Assembly: GCA_009693055.1 (NCBI GenBank)
Contig: SHYA01000004.1
Coordinates: forward strand, 1-64,000
Origin: Dehalococcoidia bacterium
GTDB lineage: Bacteria > Chloroflexota > Dehalococcoidia > Lucifugimonadales > SHYT01
DNA: 64,000 nt
Reading direction: 5' to 3'
The first letter of the stretch is position 1; the number at the start of each line of letters is the position of its first letter. A program made the position numbers and the translations under genes. Shown piece by piece: positions 8,685-17,008 of the stretch. The notes under the pieces are model-generated. The model did no database searches. It was not told the origin of the DNA and saw only the letters and a list, made by a program, of their open reading frames with translations.

Positions 8685-8718
8685 GTTCGCTGCAAGGGGG
8701 CAACGGGAGTGGAACAGA

Positions 8719-10197
8719 ATGGGAAAGAGCGAGTTTGAGCTCGCCGTGACGCAGCTCGCCGCCGAGCGTGGCCTACCAAGAGAGAAGGTGGTGGCCGCGG
8801 TAGAGGCTGCCCTTGCCTCCGCTTACCGCAAGGAGAGCCAGACGATGGGGCAGAACCTCACCGTCCGGCTGGACTCCCAGACGGGCACCATCAAGCTGTT
8901 CATCGTGAAGACGGTGGTGGAGTTCGTAACGGACTCGCATAAGGAGCTTACGCTCCAGGAGGCGAGGCCCTACCGTCCTGAGGCCGGCATCGGGGAGCAG
9001 GTAGAAATTGAGATTCCGAACCCTCCGTCTATCCGGATCGCCGCCCTGACGGCGAAGCAGGTGGTGCTGCAGCGGCTTCGTGAGGCGGAACGGGACCTGA
9101 TTTACGCCGACTTTCTCAACCGCGTTGGGGAGATGGTGCCGGGCCGCGTTGAACGGGCGGAGCCGGGAAGGCTGGTGGTTTCCCTGGGCAACCGCGCGGA
9201 GGGATACTTGCCGCGCGAAGAGCAAGTGCCGGTGGAACGCTACCGTCCCGGCCTTACGATGCAGTTCTACCTTATGGAGGTCCGGCAGACCCCCAAGGGG
9301 CCGGAGTTAATCCTCTCACGCACCCATCGCAACCTGTTGCGGCGCCTCATGGAGCGTGAAGTGCCGGAGATCTACAACGGAGCGGTGGAGATCAAGGCGA
9401 TTGCCCGGGAGCCGGGCTCCAGGAGCAAGGTCGGCGTCGGCGCCCGGCAGGAGGGGGTTGACCCTGTCGGTTCTTGCATCGGGCCGCGCGGCGTTCGTAT
9501 CCAGAACGTCGTCAACGAGCTTCAGGGAGAGAAGATTGACGTCTTCCTCTGGCATAAAGACCTGGGTGCGTTCATCGCCAACTCGCTCAGTCCCGCTCAG
9601 GTGACCAAGGTGGAGCTGAACGAGGACGACAAGGTGGCGACTGTGGTTGTGCCGGACAACATGCTGTCGCTGGCCATCGGCCGGGAAGGGCAGACGGCGC
9701 GGCTGACCGCCAAGTTGACGAGCTGGCGTATCGACATCAAGGGGATCACGGAGTACGACGCACTCAAGGCGGCCGAGGCCCCTGCGGAGCCGGTAGCCGC
9801 TGTCTCCGGGGAAATTGAAGCCCCGGCAACGCCGGCCGCGGCTCAGGAGCCTGCGCAAGCTCGACTTGAGGAGATTGGGGCGGCCCCGAAGCTTGCCGCG
9901 GCGCCGCCCGCCGAGGAAGCGAAGCCGCAGGCGGGCGCTTCTGTGGAGACACCCGTCCAGGAGCAGCCCGTCGTTCCGACGGAGGTTGGCGAGGACGTCT
10001 GGAAGCTGGAGAAGATCCTGCAACAGGCGGGGCAGAAGGAAGGCGGTGTGGTGCGCTTTGCTGAGGAGGTGCTCCCTGGGCGTGCTCAGCCGCGTGAAGG
10101 AATCCGTCCCGCGGATGAAGCAGCCAAGGCGAAGCCCAAGCGACCCCGCCGCGTGCGTCCCGCTGAAGATGAGGATGAGGGCGGGGAAATCCCGTGA
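8719..10197 (+). CDS. nusA: Transcription elongation/termination factor NusA
   Basis: A 492-residue NusA that binds RNA polymerase and nascent RNA to modulate pausing, termination and antitermination. Order: N-terminal polymerase-binding domain (residues 1-130), S1 domain (about 135-200, VPGRVERAEPGRLVVSLGN), then two KH domains (DPVGSCIGPRGVRIQNV and SLAIGREGQTARL). The C-terminal 120 residues are a low-complexity Ala/Pro/Glu tail. The start is the ATG at 8719 with GGGAGTGG upstream; the track start at 8683 falls inside the leader hairpin. The stop overlaps the ylxR GTG by four bases. No rimP gene precedes it. Confidence 0.95.
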   Translation: MGKSEFELAVTQLAAERGLPREKVVAAVEAALASAYRKESQTMGQNLTVRLDSQTGTIKLFIVKTVVEFVTDSHKELTLQEARPYRPEAGIGEQVEIEIPNPPSIRIAALTAKQVVLQRLREAERDLIYADFLNRVGEMVPGRVERAEPGRLVVSLGNRAEGYLPREEQVPVERYRPGLTMQFYLMEVRQTPKGPELILSRTHRNLLRRLMEREVPEIYNGAVEIKAIAREPGSRSKVGVGARQEGVDPVGSCIGPRGVRIQNVVNELQGEKIDVFLWHKDLGAFIANSLSPAQVTKVELNEDDKVATVVVPDNMLSLAIGREGQTARLTAKLTSWRIDIKGITEYDALKAAEAPAEPVAAVSGEIEAPATPAAAQEPAQARLEEIGAAPKLAAAPPAEEAKPQAGASVETPVQEQPVVPTEVGEDVWKLEKILQQAGQKEGGVVRFAEEVLPGRAQPREGIRPADEAAKAKPKRPRRVRPAEDEDEGGEIP

Positions 10198-10511
10198 CCG
10201 TCGCGACCACGCCGGACCGTTCAGCGCGCAAGCACGTCCCTGAACGGATGTGTGTGGCTTGCGGGCGCAAGCAGGAGAAGCGGACGCTCCTCAGGGTTGT
10301 GCGGACTCCGCAAGGGGCCTTAGAACTGGACGAGAAGGGCAAGAAGCCGGGTCGGGGCGCTTACTTGTGCGGCGACCACACGTGCTGGGAGTCCGCCCTT
10401 CAGCGAAAGCGGTTGGAGCACGCGCTGCGAATGACGTTGACCGCGCAGGACAAGCAGCTCATTAAGGCGCAAGCATCCAGATTGGCTGCAGCGCCAGACA
10501 GCGGGAGCTAA
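10194..10511 (+). CDS. YlxR-family nucleic-acid-binding protein
   Basis: A 105-residue YlxR (DUF448) protein. It shows the family signature RMCVACGRK, then LLRVVRTPQGALELDEKGKKPGRGAYLC and a second cysteine motif (CGDHTCW). YlxR proteins bind RNA or nucleoid components and are almost always encoded between nusA and infB, as here. The start is the GTG at 10194, overlapping the nusA stop (GTGA). The C-terminal 20 residues are less conserved. Confidence 0.92.
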   Translation: MTVATTPDRSARKHVPERMCVACGRKQEKRTLLRVVRTPQGALELDEKGKKPGRGAYLCGDHTCWESALQRKRLEHALRMTLTAQDKQLIKAQASRLAAAPDSGS

Positions 10512-10516
10512 TAACT

Positions 10517-12367
10517 ATGACGCAACGAGGCAGGAGACGCAATCAGGCGGTGACAAGAACGCCGCCGACGAGCAACGTTTCCCTTGAGGAGAACCCCGGT
10601 GCTCCTCAAGTGGCAATCCAGACCGGTGTGAGCGGCGAGACCATCGCGCTGCCGCAGGCGCTGTCCGTGCGGGAGCTGGCCGACCTCCTCCGTGCGCCGC
10701 CTATCCAGGTTATCAAGCAGTTGATGCGCCTGGGCGTCATGGCGGCGATCAATGACATCATTGATTACGATGCCGCGGCGAAGGTTGCAGGAGTGTTTGG
10801 CGTCACGCCCAAGCCCATGGAAGCAGCCGCCGGCGTCAGCGCGGCGAAGGAAGCGGGCGTCGAGGCGGATGACCCCGCCAAGATGGTGGTCCGGCCGCCC
10901 GTAATCACCATTCTCGGCCACGTGGACCACGGCAAGACGACCCTTCTGGACGCCATTCGTCAAACCGAGGTAGCCGCGCGGGAGGTTGGAGGCATCACGC
11001 AGCACATCGGCGCCTACCAGGTGGAGTACAAGGGGCAGAAGCTCACGTTCCTGGACACGCCCGGCCACGCCGCCTTTACCGCAATGCGCGCCCGGGGCGC
11101 ACAGGTCACGGACATCGCCGTGCTGGTGGTGGCCGCGGACGACGGGTTCATGCCGCAGACCGTGGAAGCCCTTGACCACGCCAAGGCCGCCAAGGTGCCC
11201 ATCGTGGTCGCCATCAACAAGATTGACAAGGAAGGCGCCGACACCGAGAAGGTCAAACGCCAGATGGTGGAGCAGGGGCTGGTCCCGGAGGAATGGGGCG
11301 GCGAGACCGTGACGGTGCCGGTTTCCGCCAAGAAGCGGATTGGCTTGGATACCCTTTTGGAGAGCTTGCTGGTCGTCGCTGAGGTGCAAGACCTCAGAGC
11401 GAACCCGGACCGGGCCGCTCGCGCCGTGGTCATTGAGGCGCTGCTGGACAAGAGTAAGGGCCCGGTCGCTCACATCCTGGTGCAAAAAGGCACCCTCCAC
11501 GTGGGAGACCACATTGTGGTCGGCAACACGTGGGGGCGCGTCAAAGCGATGATCAATGAGCAGGGGCGCCGCGTCCGCGCGGTGGAGCCTTCTACCCCGG
11601 TGGAGATCCTTGGCTTGGACCGCGTCCCTGAGGCCGGAGACGTAGCGGTTGTGGTCGCAGACGAGCGGACGGCCAAGTCTATGGTGCAGGCGCCCTCGCC
11701 GCAGACGACCGTCGGGCGGCCTCTCGGCCTGGAGGAGGTTGCCTCCAAGGCCAGGGCCGGCGAGATTAAGGAACTGCCCATCGTGCTGAAGTGCGATGTC
11801 CAGGGGAGCGTGGAAGCGATTATGAACGCGCTGGCTGGCGTCTCCTCCCCGGAGGTCCAGCTCCGTGTTATCCATAGCGCCGCCGGCGCCATCACGGAGA
11901 GCGATGTTTACCTGGCCAACGCCTCCAAGGGCATCATCGTGGGCTTTACCACGCGCGTGGAGCCCGGGGCGCAGCGGCTGGCTGAGCAGCAAGGGGTAGA
12001 GATCCGGCTCTACAACATCATCTACACGCTGACGGAAGAGTTAGAGAAGGCGATCAAGGGGATGGCGGAGCCGGTGGCCCGCGAGGTGGTTGAGGGCCGC
12101 GCGCTGGTCAAGGCGCTGTTCGCTGTGGGCAAGCGCGGCCAGGCGGCGGGCTGCGTGGTCCAGGAGGGGAGACTGCGGCGCGGCGCGACGGCGAGAGTCC
12201 TCCGCAATGGGAAGCCGGTGTTCCAGGGCACCATTTCCAGCCTTCGCCACTTCAAGGAGGACGCCCGGGAGATCACTGCCGGGATGGAGTGCGGTATGAG
12301 TATTGACGGCTTCAATGAGTACGAGGTGGGTGACACGCTGGAGGCTGTCCAGACGATACGCACCTAG
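10517..12367 (+). CDS. infB: Translation initiation factor IF-2
   Basis: A 616-residue IF-2, the GTPase that positions initiator tRNA on the ribosome. A short basic N-terminal segment and an IF2_N helical domain (about residues 45-95, [11 protein letters not shown]) precede the G domain, with G1 GHVDHGKTT near residue 133, [24 protein letters not shown] and the SAKK motif. Domains II-IV follow, ending in the C2 beta-barrel ([21 protein letters not shown]). The N-terminal extension is short compared with enterobacterial IF-2. It starts five bases after the ylxR stop. Confidence 0.96.
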   Translation: MTQRGRRRNQAVTRTPPTSNVSLEENPGAPQVAIQTGVSGETIALPQALSVRELADLLRAPPIQVIKQLMRLGVMAAINDIIDYDAAAKVAGVFGVTPKPMEAAAGVSAAKEAGVEADDPAKMVVRPPVITILGHVDHGKTTLLDAIRQTEVAAREVGGITQHIGAYQVEYKGQKLTFLDTPGHAAFTAMRARGAQVTDIAVLVVAADDGFMPQTVEALDHAKAAKVPIVVAINKIDKEGADTEKVKRQMVEQGLVPEEWGGETVTVPVSAKKRIGLDTLLESLLVVAEVQDLRANPDRAARAVVIEALLDKSKGPVAHILVQKGTLHVGDHIVVGNTWGRVKAMINEQGRRVRAVEPSTPVEILGLDRVPEAGDVAVVVADERTAKSMVQAPSPQTTVGRPLGLEEVASKARAGEIKELPIVLKCDVQGSVEAIMNALAGVSSPEVQLRVIHSAAGAITESDVYLANASKGIIVGFTTRVEPGAQRLAEQQGVEIRLYNIIYTLTEELEKAIKGMAEPVAREVVEGRALVKALFAVGKRGQAAGCVVQEGRLRRGATARVLRNGKPVFQGTISSLRHFKEDAREITAGMECGMSIDGFNEYEVGDTLEAVQTIRT

Positions 12368-12403
12368 ACATCGTGCGGCAAGGCGCAGAGGAGGTAGTGA
12401 AAG

Positions 12404-12649
12404 GTGGTAACGAACGGCTTGCCAGAGAAACGGCCCTACAGCGAGTCCGAGATGAAATTGATTCAGGCGTCACCGGCGGCCCAGCACGACCTGGCAATGC
12501 TCCAATTGGCGGACAAGGCTATCCCGCTCGGGTGGAAGCCCAAGCGCCCGTGGCTGCGCCCGCCGCTGAAGTGGCGCCACCTCAGACCGGCGGCGCGCTT
12601 CAAGCGGGTATGGGCATTGGTGAGCGCCCTGCACAGGGCCAGCTTCTAG
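12404..12649 (+). CDS. Small hypothetical protein between infB and rbfA
   Basis: An 81-residue basic protein that I do not recognise. I prefer this frame over the 93-residue ORF 12373-12654 because its GTG start has GAGGAGG nine bases upstream, while the other has no ribosome-binding site. The first half (LPEKRPYSESEMKLIQASP, HDLAMLQLADKAIPLG) looks like a helical globular sequence; the C-terminus is Arg/Trp-rich (RPWLRPPLKWRHLRP). It would be co-translated with rbfA. It could be a lineage-specific ribosome- or RNA-associated protein, or spurious; no function is assigned. Confidence 0.45.
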   Translation: MVTNGLPEKRPYSESEMKLIQASPAAQHDLAMLQLADKAIPLGWKPKRPWLRPPLKWRHLRPAARFKRVWALVSALHRASF

Positions 12650-12673
12650 ACTGAATGTCCGTAGGACGGCGAC

Positions 12674-13036
12674 ATGGGCCGACGTGTAGACCGCATCAAC
12701 AGCCTTCTGCGTCAACAGCTCAGTGAGCTTGTGCAGCTTGAGTTGAAAGACCCTCGCCTGAGCGCGCTGGTCACCATCACGAGGGTTCAGATCAGCTCGG
12801 ACCTACAGACCGCCAAGGTGTTTGTCAGCGTGCTCGGCGATCAAGAGGAGCGCGACGATGTCCTGAAGGTCATGACGTCCGCCAGGGGGTTCTTGCGTCA
12901 CGCGCTGCGGGACCGGCTTGACCTCCGCTTCGTCCCTGACCTGCTCTTCATCAGCGACACCTCCATCGAGGAAGGAACGCGCGTCTTGGACCTCATGAAC
13001 CGGGTTGCCCCACCTCCGCCTCCAAAGCCGTCCTAG
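12674..13036 (+). CDS. rbfA: Ribosome-binding factor A
   Basis: A 120-residue RbfA with the KH-like fold that helps mature the 16S rRNA 5' end in the 30S subunit. Family features are RVDRINSLLRQQLSELVQLELKDPR at the N-terminus, VTITRVQISSDLQTAKVFVSV, and LRFVPDLLFISDTSIEEG at the C-terminal strand. The C-terminus ends in a proline run. Start ATG at 12674; the stop is three bases from truB, consistent with the conserved infB-rbfA-truB order. Confidence 0.94.
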   Translation: MGRRVDRINSLLRQQLSELVQLELKDPRLSALVTITRVQISSDLQTAKVFVSVLGDQEERDDVLKVMTSARGFLRHALRDRLDLRFVPDLLFISDTSIEEGTRVLDLMNRVAPPPPPKPS

Positions 13037-13039
13037 CCG

Positions 13040-13966
13040 ATGGCGGTCAACGGCATCCTCAACCTGTTCAAACCCGCAGGCATCACGTCAATGGAAGTGG
13101 TGCGCCGCGTCAAGCGGCTGACTCGTGATCCAAAGGTGGGCCACGGGGGAACGCTTGACCCCATCGCCGACGGCGTGCTCCCCATTTTCTTCGGCCACGC
13201 CAGCCGCACCATGGAATTTCTGATTGAGGCGACGAAGGTGTACAGGGCGGTGGTTGTGCTGGGGGTGACGACGGACACGTTGGACGGGGCGGGCGCAGTC
13301 GTTACGACTGGTGATTCCTCCGGTGTGACGCGCGAGCAGGCCGAGCAGGCCCTGGGCACGTTCCGCGGAGAGATCACCCAAGTGGCGCCGGCGTATAGCG
13401 CTCTCAAGCATGAGGGGCAGCGTTTGTACAACCTGGCGCGCGCAGGGCAGGAAGCCCCTCCCAAAATCAGAAAGGTGCACGTGATACGCCTGGAGCTTAC
13501 TCGCTGGGACCCGCCCTCGCTCTCGCTTGAGGTGGAGTGCGGCCGTGGCGTGTACGTCCGCTCGCTTGCGCACGACCTGGGACAGGCGCTTGGGTGCGGT
13601 GCGTACCTGAAGGCCTTGACGAGGGAGCGATCCGGTTCCTTCCAGGCGGCCGAGGCGGTAACGCTGGAGCAGCTTGAGCAGGCGGTCAACGAAGGGCGCT
13701 GGGAGCAGCTTCTCTATCCCGTGGATCAGGTGTTGCAGTACCTCCCGGCCGCAGTGGTGCTTAAGCCGATGGCGCAGGCGATCGGCCGTGGGCAGCAGGT
13801 GCCGCTTGCCGCGGGGCACAGGGCCACCCTGCAGCACGGGCAGCTGTGCCGGGTGTACTCCGTTGAAGGGGAGTTCTTGGCCCTTGTCCGCTACGACAGG
13901 CCTGTAGGACTGTGGCAACCGGTCAAGGTGTTTACTACGCAGCCGGCAACGGCTTCTGTCCCTTGA
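13040..13966 (+). CDS. truB: tRNA pseudouridine-55 synthase
   Basis: A 308-residue TruB, which converts U55 of tRNA T-loops to pseudouridine. The catalytic motif GGTLDPIADGVL carries the nucleophilic Asp at residue 40. Other family segments are NLFKPAGITSMEVV, KVYRAVVVLGVTTDTLD, QVAPAYSALKHEGQRLYNLAR and GRGVYVRSLAHDLG. The C-terminal PUA-like part is present. It ends the nusA operon; a new promoter overlaps its stop codon. Confidence 0.96.
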   Translation: MAVNGILNLFKPAGITSMEVVRRVKRLTRDPKVGHGGTLDPIADGVLPIFFGHASRTMEFLIEATKVYRAVVVLGVTTDTLDGAGAVVTTGDSSGVTREQAEQALGTFRGEITQVAPAYSALKHEGQRLYNLARAGQEAPPKIRKVHVIRLELTRWDPPSLSLEVECGRGVYVRSLAHDLGQALGCGAYLKALTRERSGSFQAAEAVTLEQLEQAVNEGRWEQLLYPVDQVLQYLPAAVVLKPMAQAIGRGQQVPLAAGHRATLQHGQLCRVYSVEGEFLALVRYDRPVGLWQPVKVFTTQPATASVP

Positions 13967-13991
13967 CACTTGCCGTCACCACCGCTAGAGT
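13963..13991 (+). promoter_or_regulatory. Promoter for the glycosyltransferase-crotonase-RidA group
   Basis: A perfect TTGACA (13963-13968), a 17-base spacer and TAGAGT (13986-13991). It overlaps the truB stop. Because transcription would begin near 13998, the track start at 13992 is unlikely and the GTG at 14022 becomes the better start. Confidence 0.7.
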
Positions 13992-14021
13992 TTGTGGACG
14001 AACGCGGTAACGAGGCCGTCC

Positions 14022-14804
14022 GTGGCAAGTCTCCAGAAAGTTATCGTTGTTGTTCCCACGTACAATGAGGCCGGCAACCTGGCTGAGTTGGCGGCCGGCT
14101 TGTTCGGGTTGCGCGGCGCTGACCTCTCGCTCCTGGTCGTTGACGACAACTCCCCGGACGGCACCGGGGCGCTGGCGGAAGAGCTGACCGGCCGCTATCC
14201 AGGGCGTGTGCACGTGCTCCACAGGCCGGGCAAGCTAGGGCTTGGCACCGCGTACGAGGAGGCCTTTCGCTTCGCCCTGCAGCAGGGCGCGAGCGCCGTC
14301 GTACAGATGGATGCAGACCTCTCTCACAGCCCCAGCGACGTTCTGCGCCTGCTGGCGGCGTTGGGCGATGCCGACGTTTCCGTGGGCTCACGCTATGCCC
14401 CAGGCGGCAGGACGGACCCTTCGTGGGGCGCGAGCCGCCGCGCGTTGAGCTGGAGTGGCAACCTGTACGCGCGTCTCGCGCTCGGGCTTCGCCCCAGGGA
14501 CGTGACGTCGGGGTTCAAAGCGTACCGCCGCGAGGCACTGGAACGGCTGGACCTGCGCGGTGTTCAGTGTCGCGGGTTTGCGTTTCAGACGGAGGTTGCG
14601 TACCGGTGCAAACGGGCGGGGCTCCGTGTCAGTGAGGTCCCCATCCTGTTTGTGGACCGGTCGCGCGGCGCGTCCAAGATGTCTCGGGCGATTGTGCTGG
14701 AGGCGCTATGGAGGCTGCCGCAGCTCCGCTGGCAGGTGCGGGCCAAGATGGCACGTTTGGCCGGCGCGGCCGTCACGCAGAGCAAAGGCCGCAACCGGGA
14801 CTAG
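14022..14804 (+). CDS. Family 2 glycosyltransferase, polyprenol-phosphate mannosyl/glucosyl transferase type
   Basis: A 260-residue GT2 enzyme of the DPM1 type. It transfers a sugar from a nucleotide sugar to a polyprenol phosphate at the membrane, supplying lipid-linked sugars. Motifs: VVVPTYNEAGNL, VVDDNSPDGT, GLGTAYEEAF, the metal-binding QMDADLSHSP, GSRYAPGG and RRALSWSGN. There is no C-terminal membrane segment, as in soluble DPM1 forms. Start at GTG 14022 (weak GAGG upstream), chosen because a strong promoter overlaps the alternative TTG at 13992. The sugar and acceptor cannot be read from the sequence. Confidence 0.88.
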   Translation: MASLQKVIVVVPTYNEAGNLAELAAGLFGLRGADLSLLVVDDNSPDGTGALAEELTGRYPGRVHVLHRPGKLGLGTAYEEAFRFALQQGASAVVQMDADLSHSPSDVLRLLAALGDADVSVGSRYAPGGRTDPSWGASRRALSWSGNLYARLALGLRPRDVTSGFKAYRREALERLDLRGVQCRGFAFQTEVAYRCKRAGLRVSEVPILFVDRSRGASKMSRAIVLEALWRLPQLRWQVRAKMARLAGAAVTQSKGRNRD

Positions 14805-14816
14805 AAGGAGGGAACC

Positions 14817-15614
14817 ATGGCTGGCGCACCGCTGCTGTATGAGACCAGGGCCAACGGGCGGATCGTCGTCCTGACGCTGAACCGCCCGGAGGCGCTGAAC
14901 GCGATGAACACGGAGCTGTTGGACATGCTCAACGACGCGTGGGCGCGATTCCGGGACGACGAGAACGCCTGGGCGGCGATCCTCACCGGTTCCGGGCGCG
15001 CCTTTTGCGCCGGCGCCGACCTGAAGGAGATGGCGGAGAGCGACAAGACCGAGACGCCGGGCAAGGGCCTGGAGCGCCTGGCCAACCGCATACCGACCGC
15101 GTTGAACGAGATGCTGGGGTTGTGGAAGCCAACCATTGCGGCGGTGAACGGCTTTGCGCTGGCGGGCGGCTTCGCCCTCGCGCAGCAGTGCGACGTCCGT
15201 ATCCTGGCGGAGACGGCTGAGGTGGGCATCCCGGAGGCGCGGTGGAACCTCTCCGCCGGGTGGGTGCACGACCTGACCCGGCAGATCGGACTGGGCCACG
15301 CCCTTGAGCTGGCGCTGTGGGGCGACAAGCGGATGACGGCCCAGCGTGCGTACGAGATCGGCTGGGCCAACAAGGTGGTTCCCCCGGAGCGGCTGATGGA
15401 CGAGGCGATGGAGTGGGCGGAGCGCGTCGTCGCCATGGGGCCGCAGGCCGTGCGCAACCTGAAGGAGGTCCTGTACAGGGGCTTCTCCATGCCGCCGTTG
15501 GAGGCGAAGGGGTTTGCGGTCAACCTTGAGCGGAACCTCTTGGGCATGGAAGACACCCGCGAAGGCCCCAGGTCGTTCGCGGAGCGGCGGAAGCCTGCCT
15601 TCAAGAACCGGTAG
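14817..15614 (+). CDS. Enoyl-CoA hydratase/isomerase (crotonase) family protein
   Basis: A 265-residue crotonase-fold protein, start ATG 14817 with GAAGGAGGG upstream. The CoA-binding oxyanion-hole segments are clear (GRAFCAGADLKEM and NGFALAGGFALAQQCD). The second catalytic Glu of classical hydratases is kept (GIPEARWN), but the first, normally in a GGGxEL segment, is Ala here (GGFALA), and the usual GTIPGAGG is replaced by NLSAGWVH. The reaction may therefore be isomerisation, hydrolysis or another crotonase chemistry rather than enoyl-CoA hydration. It is followed 11 bases later by a RidA gene. Confidence 0.88.
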   Translation: MAGAPLLYETRANGRIVVLTLNRPEALNAMNTELLDMLNDAWARFRDDENAWAAILTGSGRAFCAGADLKEMAESDKTETPGKGLERLANRIPTALNEMLGLWKPTIAAVNGFALAGGFALAQQCDVRILAETAEVGIPEARWNLSAGWVHDLTRQIGLGHALELALWGDKRMTAQRAYEIGWANKVVPPERLMDEAMEWAERVVAMGPQAVRNLKEVLYRGFSMPPLEAKGFAVNLERNLLGMEDTREGPRSFAERRKPAFKNR

Positions 15615-15625
15615 GAGAAGACCGC

Positions 15626-16084
15626 GTGGGCGCTGAAGCACGCCTGAAAGAGCTGGGTGTAGAGCTGCCGCCGGCGCCGGTGCCGGCGGCCAGCTACGTG
15701 ACCTACGTGCAAGTGGGGAACCTTGCGTTCCTCTCAGGCCACATTCCCGTGCGCGCCGATGGCACCAGGATAACGGGAAAAGCGGGAGGGAGCCTTACCG
15801 TTGACCAGGGGTATGACGCGGCGCGGCTCGTTGCGCTCAACCTCCTGGCCACGCTCAAAGCCAACCTCGGCACGCTGGACAGGGTGCGCCGCGTGGTGCG
15901 GGTGTTGGGGATGGTGAACAGCACGGCAACGTTTACGGAGCACTCCAAGGTCATCAACGGGTGCTCCGACCTGCTGGCCCAGGTGTTCGGCGAGGCGGGC
16001 CGGCACGTCCGCTCGGCGGTGGGCATGGCCTCGCTGCCGTTTGACGTGGCTGTAGAAATAGAGGCGGTGGTAGAGGTGGCGTAG
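15626..16084 (+). CDS. RidA/YjgF-family protein
   Basis: A 152-residue RidA-family protein, start GTG 15626 with TAGGAG upstream. It shows LAFLSGHIPVRADG, an ALNLLATLKANLGTLDRVRRVVRV core and the C-terminal VGMASLPFDVAVEIEAVVEV strand, the pattern of the trimeric YjgF fold. Canonical RidA has an Arg in a C-terminal RxxVxVxxLP-type stretch that deaminates 2-aminoacrylate. Here the stretch is RSAVGMASLPFDV, so the Arg position appears present. Subfamily and substrate are uncertain. Probably co-transcribed with the crotonase. Confidence 0.88.
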   Translation: MGAEARLKELGVELPPAPVPAASYVTYVQVGNLAFLSGHIPVRADGTRITGKAGGSLTVDQGYDAARLVALNLLATLKANLGTLDRVRRVVRVLGMVNSTATFTEHSKVINGCSDLLAQVFGEAGRHVRSAVGMASLPFDVAVEIEAVVEVA

Positions 16085-16349
16085 GCGCGCCGCGGGAGAG
16101 GCCTTGGGCGCCAGTTCAAGCCTCACTGTTCCATGATCCATGAGGCTTTGCCCGGTAATTCGTTTGCGAGGAATCCACCGCGTTCCCTTCGGCTTGGCTC
16201 AGGATAGGCTTTGAGTACCACGGCTGAACGCGTCCCCAAGCAACGCCTCACCCCCCTGATCCCCCTCTCCGCAGTCGTAGGCTCTTACAAATAAGACCTC
16301 CGTGCTAGACTTTGCCTAACCTTGTTCTGGGAGAGTTAACTTACGTGCT
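16085..16349. other. Intergenic region with repeat fragment
   Basis: About 265 bases without a gene. It contains a CCTCACCCCCCTGATCCCCC-like stretch (about 16247-16270) that resembles half of the intergenic palindromes at 29.0-29.2 kb, and a weak promoter-like element before the next gene. I see nothing else. Confidence 0.5.
16284..16311 (+). promoter_or_regulatory. Possible promoter for the 128-residue hypothetical
   Basis: CTTACA (16284-16289), 16 bases, TAGACT (16306-16311). The match is imperfect and the position, about 38 bases before the start, is the main support. Confidence 0.3.
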
Positions 16350-16736
16350 TTGTATGCTCTGATTTGCGATGAGGTTGACGACAAGACACTGGGCTTGCCG
16401 ACCTTTATCGGTGTGCTCAGCGCGTTTCAGGTTCTTGGCGTATATCGAGCCGCACCAGGGACGCCACCGCCGCCATACCTGTTTCGAAAGACGTTGGTGG
16501 TAGCGCTTGTGGACGGGGAGCGCGGGAAATCACACACAGCGTTTCTCAGGATCCACCGCGATGGCGGCGAGGACTTAGAAGTATCGCAGGTCGTGTCTTC
16601 TCTGTGGCCCGTGGAAGTACCGATTCTGCTACTGTACCTAGACATTGATACACACCTTGAATCGAGCGGACGCTACGATTTCAAGGTCTTAGTTGACGGA
16701 CTCCCATTCGCCACAGCGACAACCTGGTGTACATAA
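16350..16736 (+). CDS. Hypothetical protein resembling the DUF6941 family
   Basis: A 128-residue protein opening YALICDEVDDKTLGLPTFIGVLSAF, which resembles the small DUF6941-type proteins that begin with a similar ALxCD...GKLxLIG strand pattern. The rest alternates beta strands (TLVVALVDGERG, TAFLRIHRDGG, YDFKVLVDGLPFATA), suggesting a beta-sandwich. The start is a TTG whose ribosome-binding site (GGGAGAG) is about 14 bases away, so the exact start is unsure. No signal peptide or membrane segment. Function unknown. Confidence 0.6.
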   Translation: MYALICDEVDDKTLGLPTFIGVLSAFQVLGVYRAAPGTPPPPYLFRKTLVVALVDGERGKSHTAFLRIHRDGGEDLEVSQVVSSLWPVEVPILLLYLDIDTHLESSGRYDFKVLVDGLPFATATTWCT

Positions 16737-17008
16737 CAACGCGGTGCGCCGTGACCCTTAAACTCGCATAGTGGTCTTTTTCCTCGACGCGCTCCTCCGT
16801 TAGCTCCTGTTTGGTATCCTCTCCATACTCCCTCTCTTTCCGGCCCTAAGTGCAAGGGCCTACATTCGTGGAGAGGGGGAGGGGTTTGTAGAGAGAAGGG
16901 GAGCGGAGCTCCCCTTCTCTCTACAACGTGAGCATCTCTTCTCGGGGACGGGGTGTCCACCAGCTTCAGAATGTGGAGGCACGCCGTTCCACGACAAAAC
17001 CAGCCCCT
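16737..17008. other. Intergenic region with nested palindromes
   Basis: About 270 bases between convergent genes. It contains CCTCTCCA ... TGGAGAGG half-elements of the dispersed palindrome family (16819-16882), a GGCCC/GGGCC hairpin (about 16852-16871) and the 19-base perfect inverted repeat listed next. Confidence 0.6.
16886..16926. repeat. Perfect 19-bp inverted repeat with a 3-base loop
   Basis: The left arm (16886-16904, beginning TTGTAGAGAG) is exactly complementary to the right arm (16908-16926); only GGA separates them. There is no T tract on either side, so it is not a standard intrinsic terminator, although it lies between convergent genes. It could fold as a strong hairpin in both transcripts. 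Confidence 0.85.

Noticed and set aside
12373-12654. 93-residue ORF between infB and rbfA
   Set aside because: No ribosome-binding site, composition of a shifted frame; the overlapping GTG frame is better supported.
13992-14021. TTG start for the glycosyltransferase
   Set aside because: It lies immediately after the -10 of a strong promoter, before the likely transcription start.
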